Assembly (NCBI RefSeq): GCF_000359745.1
Contig: NZ_AQHN01000067.1
Location: 1-64,000 of the forward strand
Reading direction: 5' to 3'
Source of the DNA: Rhizobium freirei PRF 81
GTDB lineage: Bacteria; Pseudomonadota; Alphaproteobacteria; Rhizobiales; Rhizobiaceae
DNA: 64,000 bases
The notes beneath the pieces are model-generated. The model did no database searches and had not been told where the DNA came from. It worked only from the letters and a program-made list of their open reading frames with translations. This document shows, one piece after another, positions 26,760 through 35,193 of this stretch (positions are counted from its first letter, which is position 1; each line of letters opens with the position of its first letter). The translations under genes and the position numbers were made by a program.

Positions 26760-27643
26760 CCGGCGATCTCCTTGTTCGGCCCTTTGAAGAATTCCATCAA
26801 TGCCGCCTGATCTTCACCGCCGAGCCCGGAAGCCGTCAGCATGCGGTGGATCTCGGCGCAGACCGCCGTCAGCGGCATTGCGGTATTGGTACGCCGGGCG
26901 AGATCCTGAGCGCCGTTCAGATCCTTGACCATGTTGTCGATCCGGCCGGTCCGGCGATAATCCTTGGTCACGTAGCGCGGCATATATTCCTGCAGAATGG
27001 CGCTGTCGGCCCTGCCGCCCTTCAGCGCCTGCGGGATCTTGGCGGCATCGACGCCGGCGTCAAGCGCCAGCTGCGTCGCCTCCGCAACCGCGAGAAAGTT
27101 CAATGCGCACAGAACCTGATTGATGAGCTTGGTGGTCTGACCGGCGCCGACAGGCCCCATATGCGTATAATTCGATGCCACATGACGCAGAACCTGATGC
27201 GCATCCAGAACATCCCGTTCGCTGCCGCCGGCCATCAGGGTCAATTGGCCGGTCAAGGCCTTCGGCGCACCGCCGGAAAGCGGGCTGTCCACCCAGCGCA
27301 ATCCCCTATCTGCCGCTTCTGCGGCGATCGCCTTCGTCGCGTCGGGATCGATCGACGACATATCGATAATCAGCGCGCCCGGCCTTGCGCCTGCGGCAAC
27401 GCCTTCAAGCCCGAACACCGCAGCATGAATGATCTTCGGCGAATTGAGGCTCAGTATGACGAAATCGGAAACAGCTGCCGCCGCAGCCGCGCTGGCGGCT
27501 GCCGTGGCACCTTTTGCGGTGAGCGCGGCAACCTTGTCCTTGTCGAGATCGAAAACCGTCAGGTTGTTGCCGGTTTCCACTAGGCGAGCGCCGATCGCCC
27601 CGCCCATTGCGCCGGCGCCGATCAGCGCCACCTTATTGCTCAT
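26756..27643 (-). CDS. 3-hydroxyisobutyrate dehydrogenase-family NAD(P) reductase
   Basis: A 295-residue beta-hydroxyacid dehydrogenase. The Rossmann motif GAGAMGGAIGARL is at 8-20, the substrate signature DSPLSGGAPKALTGQLTLM is near 117-135, and the catalytic lysine sits in GQTTKLINQ near 170. Family members interconvert semialdehydes and hydroxyacids, for example tartronate semialdehyde/glycerate or L-threonate. In this locus an oxidised or reduced sugar acid is likely, but the exact substrate is not set by the sequence. Its start overlaps the gluconokinase stop by 4 bases. Confidence 0.85.
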   Translation of the reverse strand: MSNKVALIGAGAMGGAIGARLVETGNNLTVFDLDKDKVAALTAKGATAAASAAAAAAVSDFVILSLNSPKIIHAAVFGLEGVAAGARPGALIIDMSSIDPDATKAIAAEAADRGLRWVDSPLSGGAPKALTGQLTLMAGGSERDVLDAHQVLRHVASNYTHMGPVGAGQTTKLINQVLCALNFLAVAEATQLALDAGVDAAKIPQALKGGRADSAILQEYMPRYVTKDYRRTGRIDNMVKDLNGAQDLARRTNTAMPLTAVCAEIHRMLTASGLGGEDQAALMEFFKGPNKEIAG

Positions 27644-28203
27644 GATTGCCTCTCCTCCAATGCTGTCATGATGGCCGCAACGACCATATCCAGCGGCTGA
27701 TCAATATCGACGGTAATCGCTTCTTCGTCAGCACCGGGCGGTTCGAGAGCAGCAAATTGACTGTCGAGCAATGCCGGCGGCATGAAGTGATCCCGCCTTG
27801 CCTGCAAACGTCTCAGGATGGTTTCCCGCGTGCCGGCCAGATGAATGAACGAAACCGGCGCGCCGACGACCTCCCGGATCCGGTCGCGATAGCTACGCCT
27901 CAGCGCCGAACATCCAATCAGCGCCGTGTCATCCGCCAAAGCCAGACACTGACCGATCTTGTCGAGCCAGGGCCATCGATCGCCGTCGGTCAACGCAATG
28001 CCTGCGCTCATCTTGGCGACATTGGCCGCGGGATGAAGATCATCCCCGTCGACATAAATACCGCCAAGGCGCTGCGCGAGCGCTGAGCCGACCGACGACT
28101 TGCCGCAGCCGCTGACCCCCATGACGACGAAGCGGCGCGGCTCTGCGCCATCAGAGCGAGGCTGTGATGCCGCCATCGACATAGAGCACATGACCGTTGA
28201 CAA
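27640..28203 (-). CDS. gntK: Gluconokinase
   Basis: A 187-residue P-loop kinase. Walker A GVSGCGKSS is at 29-37, the substrate motif DGDDLHP near 52-58, and ALRRSYRDRIR near 107 is typical of GntK/IdnK. It phosphorylates D-gluconate to 6-phosphogluconate, which enters the Entner-Doudoroff or pentose phosphate path. The start is uncertain: in-frame ATGs at 28203, 28188, 28182 and 28176 all lie inside the end of the upstream SDR gene, so translation is probably coupled. Length from any of these fits the family (about 175). Confidence 0.88.
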   Translation of the reverse strand: MSTVMCSMSMAASQPRSDGAEPRRFVVMGVSGCGKSSVGSALAQRLGGIYVDGDDLHPAANVAKMSAGIALTDGDRWPWLDKIGQCLALADDTALIGCSALRRSYRDRIREVVGAPVSFIHLAGTRETILRRLQARRDHFMPPALLDSQFAALEPPGADEEAITVDIDQPLDMVVAAIMTALEERQS

Positions 28204-28909
28204 AGGAGGAAGCGTCGGAGGCTAGGAAAATACAGGCGCCGACCAGTTCTTCGACGCGCCCCCAACGACCGGCGGGCGTGCGCTTTTCGAGCCAAGCCGA
28301 GAAATCCGCATCGGCGACGAGAGCCGCGTTCAATGGCGTATCGAAATAACCGGGCGCAATCGCATTGCATTGCAGCCCATACTTGGCCCAGTCCGTCGCC
28401 ATGCCCTTGGTCAGATTGCCGACAGCGCCCTTCGTCGCCGTGTAGGGCGCGATCGAGGGACGCGCCAGTGCCGTCTGCACGCTTGCGATGTTGATGATCT
28501 TTCCGGCACCGCGCTTGATCATGTGGCGGGCGACGGCCTGACCGACATTGAAGACGCTCGATATGTTCGTGCGCAGAAGCCGCTCGAAAGCATCGGCCGG
28601 AAAATCCTCGAGCGGCGTGCGGAATTGCATGCCGGCATTGTTGACGAGGATATCGATCGCACCCGTATCGGCCTCGAACGCATCGACGGCCTGCCGCGCA
28701 GCCTCATGATCGGTGGCATCGAATGCCAAAACATGCGCCTTGCTTTCGAAGCTCTCAGCCGCCTTGGCGAGCTTTTCCTTATCGCGGCCGTTGAGCACGA
28801 GCTCTGCGCCGGCCGACGCCAGCCCCTTGGCGAGCGCGAGCCCGATGCCTTGGGAAGAACCCGTCACCAGGGCGCGCCGCCCTTTCAGATCGAAAAGACC
28901 AAGAGACAT
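28151..28909 (-). CDS. SDR, gluconate 5-dehydrogenase type
   Basis: A 252-residue classical short-chain dehydrogenase. It has the cofactor motif TGSSQGIG near 15-22, NNAG near 90, catalytic Ser in NIASVQ near 142, the YTATK pair (Tyr156/Lys160 region), and the C-terminal GHVLYVDGG typical of gluconate 5-dehydrogenases (Gno/IdnO). It reduces 5-keto-D-gluconate to gluconate, which fits the gluconokinase gene overlapping its end. The start at 28909 is chosen because GGAGG precedes it; an earlier ATG at 28939 lacks a site. The shared operator lies 45-60 bases upstream. Confidence 0.85.
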   Translation of the reverse strand: MSLGLFDLKGRRALVTGSSQGIGLALAKGLASAGAELVLNGRDKEKLAKAAESFESKAHVLAFDATDHEAARQAVDAFEADTGAIDILVNNAGMQFRTPLEDFPADAFERLLRTNISSVFNVGQAVARHMIKRGAGKIINIASVQTALARPSIAPYTATKGAVGNLTKGMATDWAKYGLQCNAIAPGYFDTPLNAALVADADFSAWLEKRTPAGRWGRVEELVGACIFLASDASSFVNGHVLYVDGGITASL

Positions 28910-28953
28910 CGCTTCCTCCATTTTTATCTCGACAATCATCGCTGCCCCTGTTT

Positions 28954-28969
28954 ATGTTATCGATAACAT
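28954..28969. promoter_or_regulatory. LacI-type operator between divergent sugar acid genes
   Basis: A second perfect copy of ATGTTATCGATAACAT lies between the leftward SDR operon and the rightward reductase/dehydrogenase genes, so one bound repressor could silence both directions. Confidence 0.8.
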
Positions 28970-28994
28970 TCGATGTCAAGAGAGGACGCAAAAG

Positions 28995-29942
28995 ATGGAC
29001 AAGCCACCGATCCTGCAGATTGGCCCCTACCCGCAATGGGATCAGGAGCCGCTCGATGCGACGTTTCAGGTTCATCGCTATTTCGAGGCTGCCGACAAGG
29101 AAAAACTGCTCGCCGAAGTCGGGCCGTCGATCAGGGCCATTGCGACACGGGGTGAGCTCGGCGCCAACCGCGCCGTGATCGAAGCCTGCCCCAAACTGGA
29201 AGTCATTTCGGTCTATGGCGTCGGCTTCGACGCTGTCGACCTGCAAGCCTGCCGCGAACGCGGGATCCGCGTCACCAATACACCCGACGTTCTGACCAAT
29301 GACGTTGCGGACCTGGGGATTGCTATGATGCTCTGCCAATCACGCGGCATGATCGGTGCGGAAACCTGGGTACGTGATGGCAGCTGGGCGCAAAAGGGCC
29401 TTTACCCCCTCAAGCGCCGGGTCTGGGGACGGCGTGCCGGTGTGCTCGGCCTCGGCCGCATCGGCTTCGAGGTCGCCAAGCGCCTGAAGGGCTTCGACAT
29501 GCAGATTGCCTATTCCGATGTCGAGGCAAAGCCCTATGCATCAGACATGACATTCGTGGCCGATCCGGTCGAGCTGGCTAAACAATCGGATTTCCTGTTC
29601 GTGACGCTCGCCGCTTCGGCTGCAACCCGGCATATTGTCGGTCATAAGGTAATCGAGGCGCTCGGACCGGAAGGCATGCTGATCAACATATCCAGAGCCT
29701 CCAATATCGACGAGGAAGCGCTTTTAGGGGCATTGGAGACCGGCAAGCTCGGATCGGCAGCGCTCGACGTCTTCGAAGGCGAACCGAAGCTTAATCCGCG
29801 TTTCCTGGCGCTCGACAACGTGCTCCTGCAACCTCATCATGCCTCCGGCACGATCGAGACGCGCAAGGCCATGGGCCAGCTTGTCCGCGACAATCTCACT
29901 GCCCATTTCGCCGGCCAGGCGCTGCCGACACCCGTTCTTTGA
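28995..29942 (+). CDS. 2-hydroxyacid dehydrogenase (2-ketogluconate reductase type)
   Basis: A 315-residue D-isomer-specific 2-hydroxyacid dehydrogenase. It has the NAD loop GVLGLGRIGFEVAKRL near 150, the catalytic arginine in NISRAS near 236, glutamate in DVFEGEP near 262, and the catalytic histidine in LQPHHASG near 283. GhrB-like relatives reduce 2-keto-D-gluconate or glyoxylate/hydroxypyruvate; the regulon favours a keto sugar acid. The start at 28995 follows a weak AG-rich site and is the first in frame after the operator. The next gene starts 10 bases after its stop. Confidence 0.87.
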   Translation: MDKPPILQIGPYPQWDQEPLDATFQVHRYFEAADKEKLLAEVGPSIRAIATRGELGANRAVIEACPKLEVISVYGVGFDAVDLQACRERGIRVTNTPDVLTNDVADLGIAMMLCQSRGMIGAETWVRDGSWAQKGLYPLKRRVWGRRAGVLGLGRIGFEVAKRLKGFDMQIAYSDVEAKPYASDMTFVADPVELAKQSDFLFVTLAASAATRHIVGHKVIEALGPEGMLINISRASNIDEEALLGALETGKLGSAALDVFEGEPKLNPRFLALDNVLLQPHHASGTIETRKAMGQLVRDNLTAHFAGQALPTPVL

Positions 29943-29952
29943 GGAGCAAGAC

Positions 29953-30984
29953 ATGAAAGCCATCGTCGCTCACGCCGCCAAGGATGTGCGGATCGAGGAT
30001 CGTCCGGAGGAAGAACCGGGTGCGGGAGAAGTGAAATTGAAGCTCGCGACCGGCGGGGTCTGCGGCAGCGATCTTCATTACTACCACCATGGCGGCTTCG
30101 GCACGGTGCGCCTGAAGGAGCCGATGATCCTTGGGCACGAGGTCAGTGCGACCGTGGTCGCACTTGGCCCCGGCGCGCAAGGCCTCGAGGTCGGCCAACT
30201 CGTCGCCGTTTCCCCTTCCCGCCCGTGCCGGACCTGTCGCTACTGCCTGCAGGGATTGCCCAATCAATGCCTCAACATGCGCTTTTATGGCAGCGCCATG
30301 CCCTTCCCGCATATTCAGGGTGCATTTCGCGAGACGCTGGTCGCCGACGCCATCCAATGCGTGCCCGCCGATGGCCTGACCCCCGGCGAAGCGGCGATGG
30401 CAGAACCCCTGGCGGTCACCTTGCATGCAACGAGACGCGCCGGCGAGATGCTCGGCAAGCGCGTTCTCGTCACCGGCTGCGGCCCGATCGGTGTCCTGTC
30501 GATCCTGGCGGCGCGCCGGGCGGGTGCCGCCGAGATCGTGGCGACCGACCTTTCGGATTTCACACTGTCGCTTGCCAAGACCGCCGGCGCCGACAGGATC
30601 ATCAACACGAAGAATGAGCCCGAAGCCCTTGCCGCCTATTCCGCAGATAAGGGCACCTTCGACGTGCTCTATGAATGCTCAGGCGCAGCCGCAGCGCTGG
30701 TCGGCGGCATTGCAGCCCTTCGTCCGCGCGGCATCATCGTGCAGCTCGGCCTCGGCGGCGACATGAGCCTGCCGATGATGGCGATCACCGCCAAGGAACT
30801 GGAGCTGCGCGGCTCCTTCCGCTTCCACGAGGAATTTGCGGTCGGTGTCGACCTGATGCGCAAGCGCCTTATCGATGTGCGGCCGCTGATAACGCATACC
30901 GTGCCGCTTGCCGACGCGATCAGCGCCTTCGAAATCGCCTCGGATCGCAGCAAGGCCATGAAGGCGCAAATCGTCTTTGCCTGA
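29953..30984 (+). CDS. L-idonate 5-dehydrogenase-like zinc alcohol dehydrogenase
   Basis: A 343-residue medium-chain zinc dehydrogenase. Catalytic zinc ligands appear in VCGSDLHYYHHGG (Cys37 region) and GHE near 65-67, and four structural-zinc cysteines in CRTCRYCLQGLPNQC around 95-110. The NAD Rossmann motif GCGPIGVL is near 177. IdnD-type enzymes oxidise L-idonate to 5-ketogluconate, which the SDR upstream would reduce to gluconate. GAGGAG precedes the ATG. It is followed by a strong hairpin. Sorbitol or other polyol dehydrogenase activity is possible. Confidence 0.86.
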   Translation: MKAIVAHAAKDVRIEDRPEEEPGAGEVKLKLATGGVCGSDLHYYHHGGFGTVRLKEPMILGHEVSATVVALGPGAQGLEVGQLVAVSPSRPCRTCRYCLQGLPNQCLNMRFYGSAMPFPHIQGAFRETLVADAIQCVPADGLTPGEAAMAEPLAVTLHATRRAGEMLGKRVLVTGCGPIGVLSILAARRAGAAEIVATDLSDFTLSLAKTAGADRIINTKNEPEALAAYSADKGTFDVLYECSGAAAALVGGIAALRPRGIIVQLGLGGDMSLPMMAITAKELELRGSFRFHEEFAVGVDLMRKRLIDVRPLITHTVPLADAISAFEIASDRSKAMKAQIVFA

Positions 30985-31000
30985 TCCCGCCAGCGTGTAT

Positions 31001-31032
31001 GAAATCCGCCCGTCGCAAGGCGGGCGGATTTC
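31001..31032. terminator. Bidirectional hairpin terminator
   Basis: GAAATCCGCCCG (31001-31012) pairs perfectly with CGGGCGGATTTC (31021-31032) around an 8-base loop, between the converging idonate-type dehydrogenase and HbpS-like genes. Confidence 0.75.
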
Positions 31033-31046
31033 ACACGAGATAATCT

Positions 31047-31466
31047 CTACTCAAGATCCGCGCCGATCGCCTTAAGGGCGGCGCGTGCCACCTGCTCGTC
31101 CTGTTCTCCAGAGCCTGATCCCACGCCGATCCCGCCGAGAAGTTCGCCGGCAACCCGGATCGGCAAGCCCCCGCGCAAACCCGTCATCCCGCCATGGGTG
31201 GCAACCGCCAGCGGCACTCTCGCATGTTCCGGCAGGGAGTGGCTGAGTGCGCCGATGGAAGCGGCCGTCTGTGCCTTGGCAGTTGCGCTTTTGAGCGACT
31301 GGAAGCGTGAACCGCGCATGCGGAAGGAACCAAGCGTTACCCCGCTCTGATCCACGATGACAATGCACTGCGGTTGCCGCATCTGCGATGCTGCGCTGAT
31401 GGCAGCGGTCAGCAAGGTCATCACACCTTCGTCGCTCAGAACACTCGATGTCAGAATATGGTTCAT
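31047..31466 (-). CDS. GlcG/HbpS-family small protein
   Basis: A 139-residue protein of the GlcG/HbpS family. It shows SDEGVMTLLTAAISAA, the central QCIVIVDQSGVTLGSFRM strand pair and the C-terminal GGIGVGSGSGEQDEQVA loop. Family members are small, often encoded in catabolic operons; HbpS binds heme in Streptomyces, and GlcG accompanies glycolate genes. Its function here is unknown. An in-frame ATG two codons earlier (31472) is also possible. It is divergent from the SMP-30 gene with a LacI-type operator between them, so it belongs to the sugar acid regulon. Confidence 0.75.
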   Translation of the reverse strand: MNHILTSSVLSDEGVMTLLTAAISAASQMRQPQCIVIVDQSGVTLGSFRMRGSRFQSLKSATAKAQTAASIGALSHSLPEHARVPLAVATHGGMTGLRGGLPIRVAGELLGGIGVGSGSGEQDEQVARAALKAIGADLE

Positions 31467-31502
31467 ACACAATCCTCCCCGCTTGCGGACTCATCTGAAT
31501 AG

Positions 31503-31514
31503 GTTATCGATAAC
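31503..31514. promoter_or_regulatory. LacI-type operator core between divergent genes
   Basis: GTTATCGATAAC is the 12-base core of the operator seen at 21450 and 28954, between the HbpS-like gene (leftward) and the SMP-30 gene (rightward). Confidence 0.75.
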
Positions 31515-31556
31515 ACATCGAACAGACGGTGTAACTTTATGGGAGGTATTGTCGCA

Positions 31557-32447
31557 ATGTCGTTCTTCGAGATCATAGATCCCGCCTTCGGGACGTTCGT
31601 CCTCGGCAATGCTCCGGTCAAGCAGATCGCCACCGGCTTCGATTGGGTCGAGGGGCCGGTCTGGTTCGGGGATCTGAATTGCCTGCTCTTCTCCGACATT
31701 CCCAACAACCGCATCATGCGCTGGATACCCGGCGTCGGCATCAGCGTCTTTCGCGAGCCTTCCAATTTCTCCAATGGCCATACGCGCGACCGGCAGGGCC
31801 GCCTCGTCAGCTGCGAGCATGGCGGCAGGCGGGTGACGCGCACCGAATTCGACGGATCGATCACGGTGATCGCCGACAGCTATCAGGGCAAGCGTCTGAA
31901 TTCGCCTAACGATGTCGTCGTCACCTCCGACGGCGCCATCTGGTTCAGCGATCCACATTATGGCATCGCCACGGATTACGAGGGGTACAGAAGCGAGCAG
32001 CAATTGCCCTGCAATGTCTATCGTGTCGATCCATCCGGCACGATGCAGGCGGTGCTGACCGATTTCCATTGCCCGAACGGGCTTGCCTTCAGCCGGGACG
32101 AGAAGAAGCTCTATGTCGCCGATACCGGCCGTATCCACAGCGGCGATCCGCAGCATATCCGCGTCTTCAATGTCGATGAAAATTGGCGCCTCTCCGGCGG
32201 CGGCGTGTTCCATGTGATCTCGCCTGGCTGCGCCGATGGCATGCGGCTCGACAGCGACGGCAACCTTTGGTCATCCGCAGCCGACGGCGTTCATTGCATC
32301 GCGCCCGACGGGCATCTCATGGGTAAAATCCTGGTGCCGGAAACCGTATCCAATCTATGCTTCGGCGGTCGCGGCAAGCACAGGCTTTTCATAACGGCGA
32401 CCACCAGCGTCTACGCAATTTCGCTCAACCGGAGCGGTGCGCTCTGA
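31557..32447 (+). CDS. SMP-30/gluconolactonase family protein
   Basis: A 296-residue six-bladed beta-propeller of the SMP-30/Gnl family. It has DWVEGPVWFGD near 28-38 (metal-binding Glu), SFEFSNGHTRD-like FSNGHTRDRQGRLVSCEHG near 72-90, SPNDVVVTSDGAIWFSDP near 115-132 and the DGMRLDSDGNLWSS strand near 222-235. It hydrolyses sugar lactones such as gluconolactone to the acid, feeding the gluconate enzymes of the regulon. The start at 31557 follows a GGGAGGT site; the ATG at 31539 lies inside that site. No signal peptide is seen, so it acts in the cytoplasm. Confidence 0.87.
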   Translation: MSFFEIIDPAFGTFVLGNAPVKQIATGFDWVEGPVWFGDLNCLLFSDIPNNRIMRWIPGVGISVFREPSNFSNGHTRDRQGRLVSCEHGGRRVTRTEFDGSITVIADSYQGKRLNSPNDVVVTSDGAIWFSDPHYGIATDYEGYRSEQQLPCNVYRVDPSGTMQAVLTDFHCPNGLAFSRDEKKLYVADTGRIHSGDPQHIRVFNVDENWRLSGGGVFHVISPGCADGMRLDSDGNLWSSAADGVHCIAPDGHLMGKILVPETVSNLCFGGRGKHRLFITATTSVYAISLNRSGAL

Positions 32448-32729
32448 TAAAGGGCTCTCGCCCAAAGCCATCTGTCGTCGCCAGCCTTGTCGATCAACCG
32501 GCGCATACGTTCGACGATGCCGTCGCTATCCACGACGGCATCGTCCAAGTCGGCAAGCTACGACATATGATAACCGGGCTGTAGACAAAGCGGCACATGG
32601 GAACAGTGCGACTGGGCCTCGCGCGCATAGGCCTCGTCGAATACGAGGATCTTCTGTGCGATCGACGGCTTGCGGCCTAACCATGCGCCGACGGACGGCG
32701 AAAAGCGCCCGGTTGACCCAAGGGGGTCG

Positions 32730-33404
32730 TCAGCCGGCCACGATCAGACCCTTGGCCTTCAACACGGGTTCAAGTTTGCTGACTTCGATCACCGTCTTAC
32801 CCTGCTTATAGGCTTCGATATAACCTGCCTCGGCATCGTCACGCGCCTGCGAAAGCCGCGCTACCTCTTGCGCTTCCTCTCTGCGAACGACAACGAGACC
32901 GTCCGCGTCTCCGATGACGATATCGCCCGGATTGATGATCTCTCCGCCGACGATGATCTGATCGTTGACGGCTGCGATCGTCTCCTTGACCGTGCCCTTG
33001 ATGCAGACACTGAGCGAGAAGACCGGAAACCCAAGCTCTCTCAACTGCAGCGTGTCGCGCACACCGGTATCGGTCACCAATCCACCGATGCCCTTGGCAA
33101 GGCAGGCATTGGCCAGAACATCGCCGAATGAGCCCGCTTCCTCATATTCGCCGGCGGACACGACGACGATGTCGCCCGGCTTGGCGTAGTTGATCGCAAG
33201 CTGCAGCATGATGTTGTCGCGCGGCGCGCACTTCACCGTGAACGCTGGCCCGCAGAGCTTCATGCGATAGTCCACCGGCTTCAGGCGCGAGGAAAGTGCG
33301 CCGCGGCGCCCCTGGGCCTCATGGATCGTTGCAGGCGAGAATTTGGAGAGCGCGTCGATGTCTGCCTTGCTCGGTCGCTCGGCGATATCTTTGATGTGGG
33401 TCAT
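32730..33404 (-). CDS. RraA-like / HMG aldolase-type protein
   Basis: A 224-residue RraA-fold protein. The family signature of a glycine-rich loop and RD motif is visible in GIGGLVTDTGVRD near 105-117, with the upstream segment GPAFTVKCAPRDNIM near 52. RraA-fold enzymes are class II aldolases or decarboxylases (4-hydroxy-4-methyl-2-oxoglutarate or 4-carboxy-4-hydroxy-2-oxoadipate), while true RraA inhibits RNase E. The context, downstream of an amino acid ABC operon in a catabolic block, favours a metabolic aldolase. The extra Lys/Glu-rich C-terminus (180-224) is as in aldolase-type members. Its substrate is not determined. Confidence 0.78.
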   Translation of the reverse strand: MTHIKDIAERPSKADIDALSKFSPATIHEAQGRRGALSSRLKPVDYRMKLCGPAFTVKCAPRDNIMLQLAINYAKPGDIVVVSAGEYEEAGSFGDVLANACLAKGIGGLVTDTGVRDTLQLRELGFPVFSLSVCIKGTVKETIAAVNDQIIVGGEIINPGDIVIGDADGLVVVRREEAQEVARLSQARDDAEAGYIEAYKQGKTVIEVSKLEPVLKAKGLIVAG

Positions 33405-33486
33405 GGTAACTTCTCACGGTTGGGCCAGCGGCGCGCATACCGCCGCCGGCAATGAGCGATTTTCGGAAGGATGATTGATCGGACGC

Positions 33487-33557
33487 TGGAGCTTTTCCAG
33501 GAAAAGTGCGCCGCGGTTTTCCGTCCGGAATGCGCAAAGAAACAAGAGGATAGAGCG
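33487..33557. repeat. Rhizobial mosaic intergenic repeat (RIME-like), copy 2
   Basis: The segment shares TTTTCCAGGAAAA, GCGGTTTTCCGTCCGGAAT and a GATAGAGCG tail with the element at 7793-7893. It lies between the amino acid binding protein gene and the RraA-like gene. It can fold into a stem with CCAGGAAAA against TTTTCCGTCCGG. Confidence 0.65.
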
Positions 33558-34394
33558 TCAGGGAATTGGGTCGAACTTCAATTCGGAAATCGGTACGACC
33601 TTTTCGGTGCGGGTCATTTTATATTCCGTGTTCGGACCGAGCCATTTTTCCCAGATCTTGCCGATCTCGCCCGCTTCGTCGAGTTTGTGCAGGACTGCGT
33701 TGATCTTTGCGGTCAGCGCAGGCTGGTCCTTTTGCATGCCGATACCGACCGGCTCCAAAAGCATCGGCTCATCGATCATGCGCATCTGCTTGCCCTTCGT
33801 CTTCGACTCGTTGACAAGCAGCGTCGTCGTCATCGTATTGGCCACAAGGCCCCGCGCCTTTCCCTGTTGAACGGCAAGATAGGCGGAGCCGGTATCCTGG
33901 AAGGTCAGCGGATCGGACTTGTTGAGCTTGATCGCCAGCTCCGAGGTCGAGCCCTTGGTCGAGGCAAGGCGTTTGCCTTCGAAATCGCCCTTCTTCTTGC
34001 CGGCATCATCGGCGGGAACAATGAGCATTTCCTTGGCAACATAATAGGGGTCGCTGAACTGGATCTGCTCGGCGCGGCTCAGCGTGTAGGCAAGGTTGGC
34101 GACCGTGATGTCGACGCGGCCAAGCTTGACCTCGGGGACGCGCGCTTCGACCGAAATCGGCTTGATCTCAGCTTTCACGCCAAGTTCATTTGCAATCGCC
34201 TTGCACAGATCGACGTCGAACCCGACCATTTCGCGGGTCTTCGGGTCCGGTGAGGAAAAGGGTGGAACGTCGGCATAGGTCGCGCAGCGCAGCGTCTTTG
34301 CCGACATGATGGTGTCGAGCTGATCTGCCTTGGCCGGCAGGGCTATGGCGATGCCGGAAAGCGCCAGTGTCGCGGTGAAGCATTTCCAGTTCAT
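33558..34394 (-). CDS. Polar amino acid ABC transporter binding protein
   Basis: A 278-residue type 3 periplasmic binding protein of the PAAT family. Its signal peptide MNWKCFTATLALSGIAIALP is cleaved after AKA near residue 23. The signature GFDVDLCKAIANELGVKAE is near 57-75 and TLSRAEQIQFSDPYY near 107-121, with aspartate and arginine residues typical of amino acid ligands. An upstream in-frame extension to 34571 overlaps the ATPase gene, so I chose the ATG with the signal peptide. It is the last member of the permease-permease-ATPase-binding protein operon. Confidence 0.88.
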   Translation of the reverse strand: MNWKCFTATLALSGIAIALPAKADQLDTIMSAKTLRCATYADVPPFSSPDPKTREMVGFDVDLCKAIANELGVKAEIKPISVEARVPEVKLGRVDITVANLAYTLSRAEQIQFSDPYYVAKEMLIVPADDAGKKKGDFEGKRLASTKGSTSELAIKLNKSDPLTFQDTGSAYLAVQQGKARGLVANTMTTTLLVNESKTKGKQMRMIDEPMLLEPVGIGMQKDQPALTAKINAVLHKLDEAGEIGKIWEKWLGPNTEYKMTRTEKVVPISELKFDPIP

Positions 34395-34425
34395 AGCTGT
34401 TCTCCTTGTTATTGATTTCAAATGC

Positions 34426-35193
34426 TTAGTGGCGCAGATCGGAAAGAAAGCGCTGCGCTCTGGGATGACGTGGATTTTTGAAGAACTCCTCAGGCGGAGC
34501 AGTCTCCAGGATCTCGCCGGCGTCGATGAACCAAATCCGATCAGCGACATCGCGGGCAAAGCCCATTTCATGCGTGACGCAGAGCATGGTCATTCCTTCG
34601 GCCGCCAGGCTTTTCATGACGCTGAGCACTTCGCCCACCATTTCGGGGTCAAGTGCGCTCGTCGGTTCGTCGAAGAGCATGACGGGCGGCTCCATCGCGA
34701 GCGCACGGGCGATTGCGACGCGCTGCTGCTGACCACCTGAAAGCTGACCGGGATAGGAATTCGCCCTGTCGGCAAGACCAACGCGATGAAGCAGCGCGAT
34801 GGCCTTCTCGCGCGCCACCTTTGCCGATACGCCCTTGACCCGGATCGGCGACATCGAAACGTTGTCGACAACCGACAAATGGGGAAACAGGTTGAAATTC
34901 TGAAAAACGAAGCCGATCCGGCTGCGCAGCCGATTGAGCTCGGCAGCGCCCATCGGGGCATGAATATTCTTGCCCTCGAAGCTTATCGACCCGCTATTGA
35001 TCTCCTCCAGCCGGTTGACCGTACGGATCAGGGTGGACTTGCCGGAACCGGACGGCCCGCAAATGACAACCACCTCGCCGCGGCTGACGTCGGCATTGAT
35101 GTTGTTCAACACCTGGTAATGACCGTAACTCTTGCAGACCTCGCGAAGACGTATCTCCTGAGCGTCCTGCGAACTGGAAACTGGGATGCTCAT
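34426..35193 (-). CDS. Polar amino acid ABC transporter ATP-binding protein
   Basis: A 255-residue ABC ATPase of the GlnQ/HisP group. Walker A GPSGSGKST is near 45-53, the Q-loop FVFQNFNLFPHLSV near 95, signature LSGGQQQRVAIARAL near 148, Walker B VMLFDEPTSALDPE near 172, and the switch histidine in VTHEMGF near 205. Its start overlaps the stop of the upstream permease by 4 bases (35190-35193). It powers uptake of the amino acid caught by the downstream binding protein. Confidence 0.92.
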   Translation of the reverse strand: MSIPVSSSQDAQEIRLREVCKSYGHYQVLNNINADVSRGEVVVICGPSGSGKSTLIRTVNRLEEINSGSISFEGKNIHAPMGAAELNRLRSRIGFVFQNFNLFPHLSVVDNVSMSPIRVKGVSAKVAREKAIALLHRVGLADRANSYPGQLSGGQQQRVAIARALAMEPPVMLFDEPTSALDPEMVGEVLSVMKSLAAEGMTMLCVTHEMGFARDVADRIWFIDAGEILETAPPEEFFKNPRHPRAQRFLSDLRH

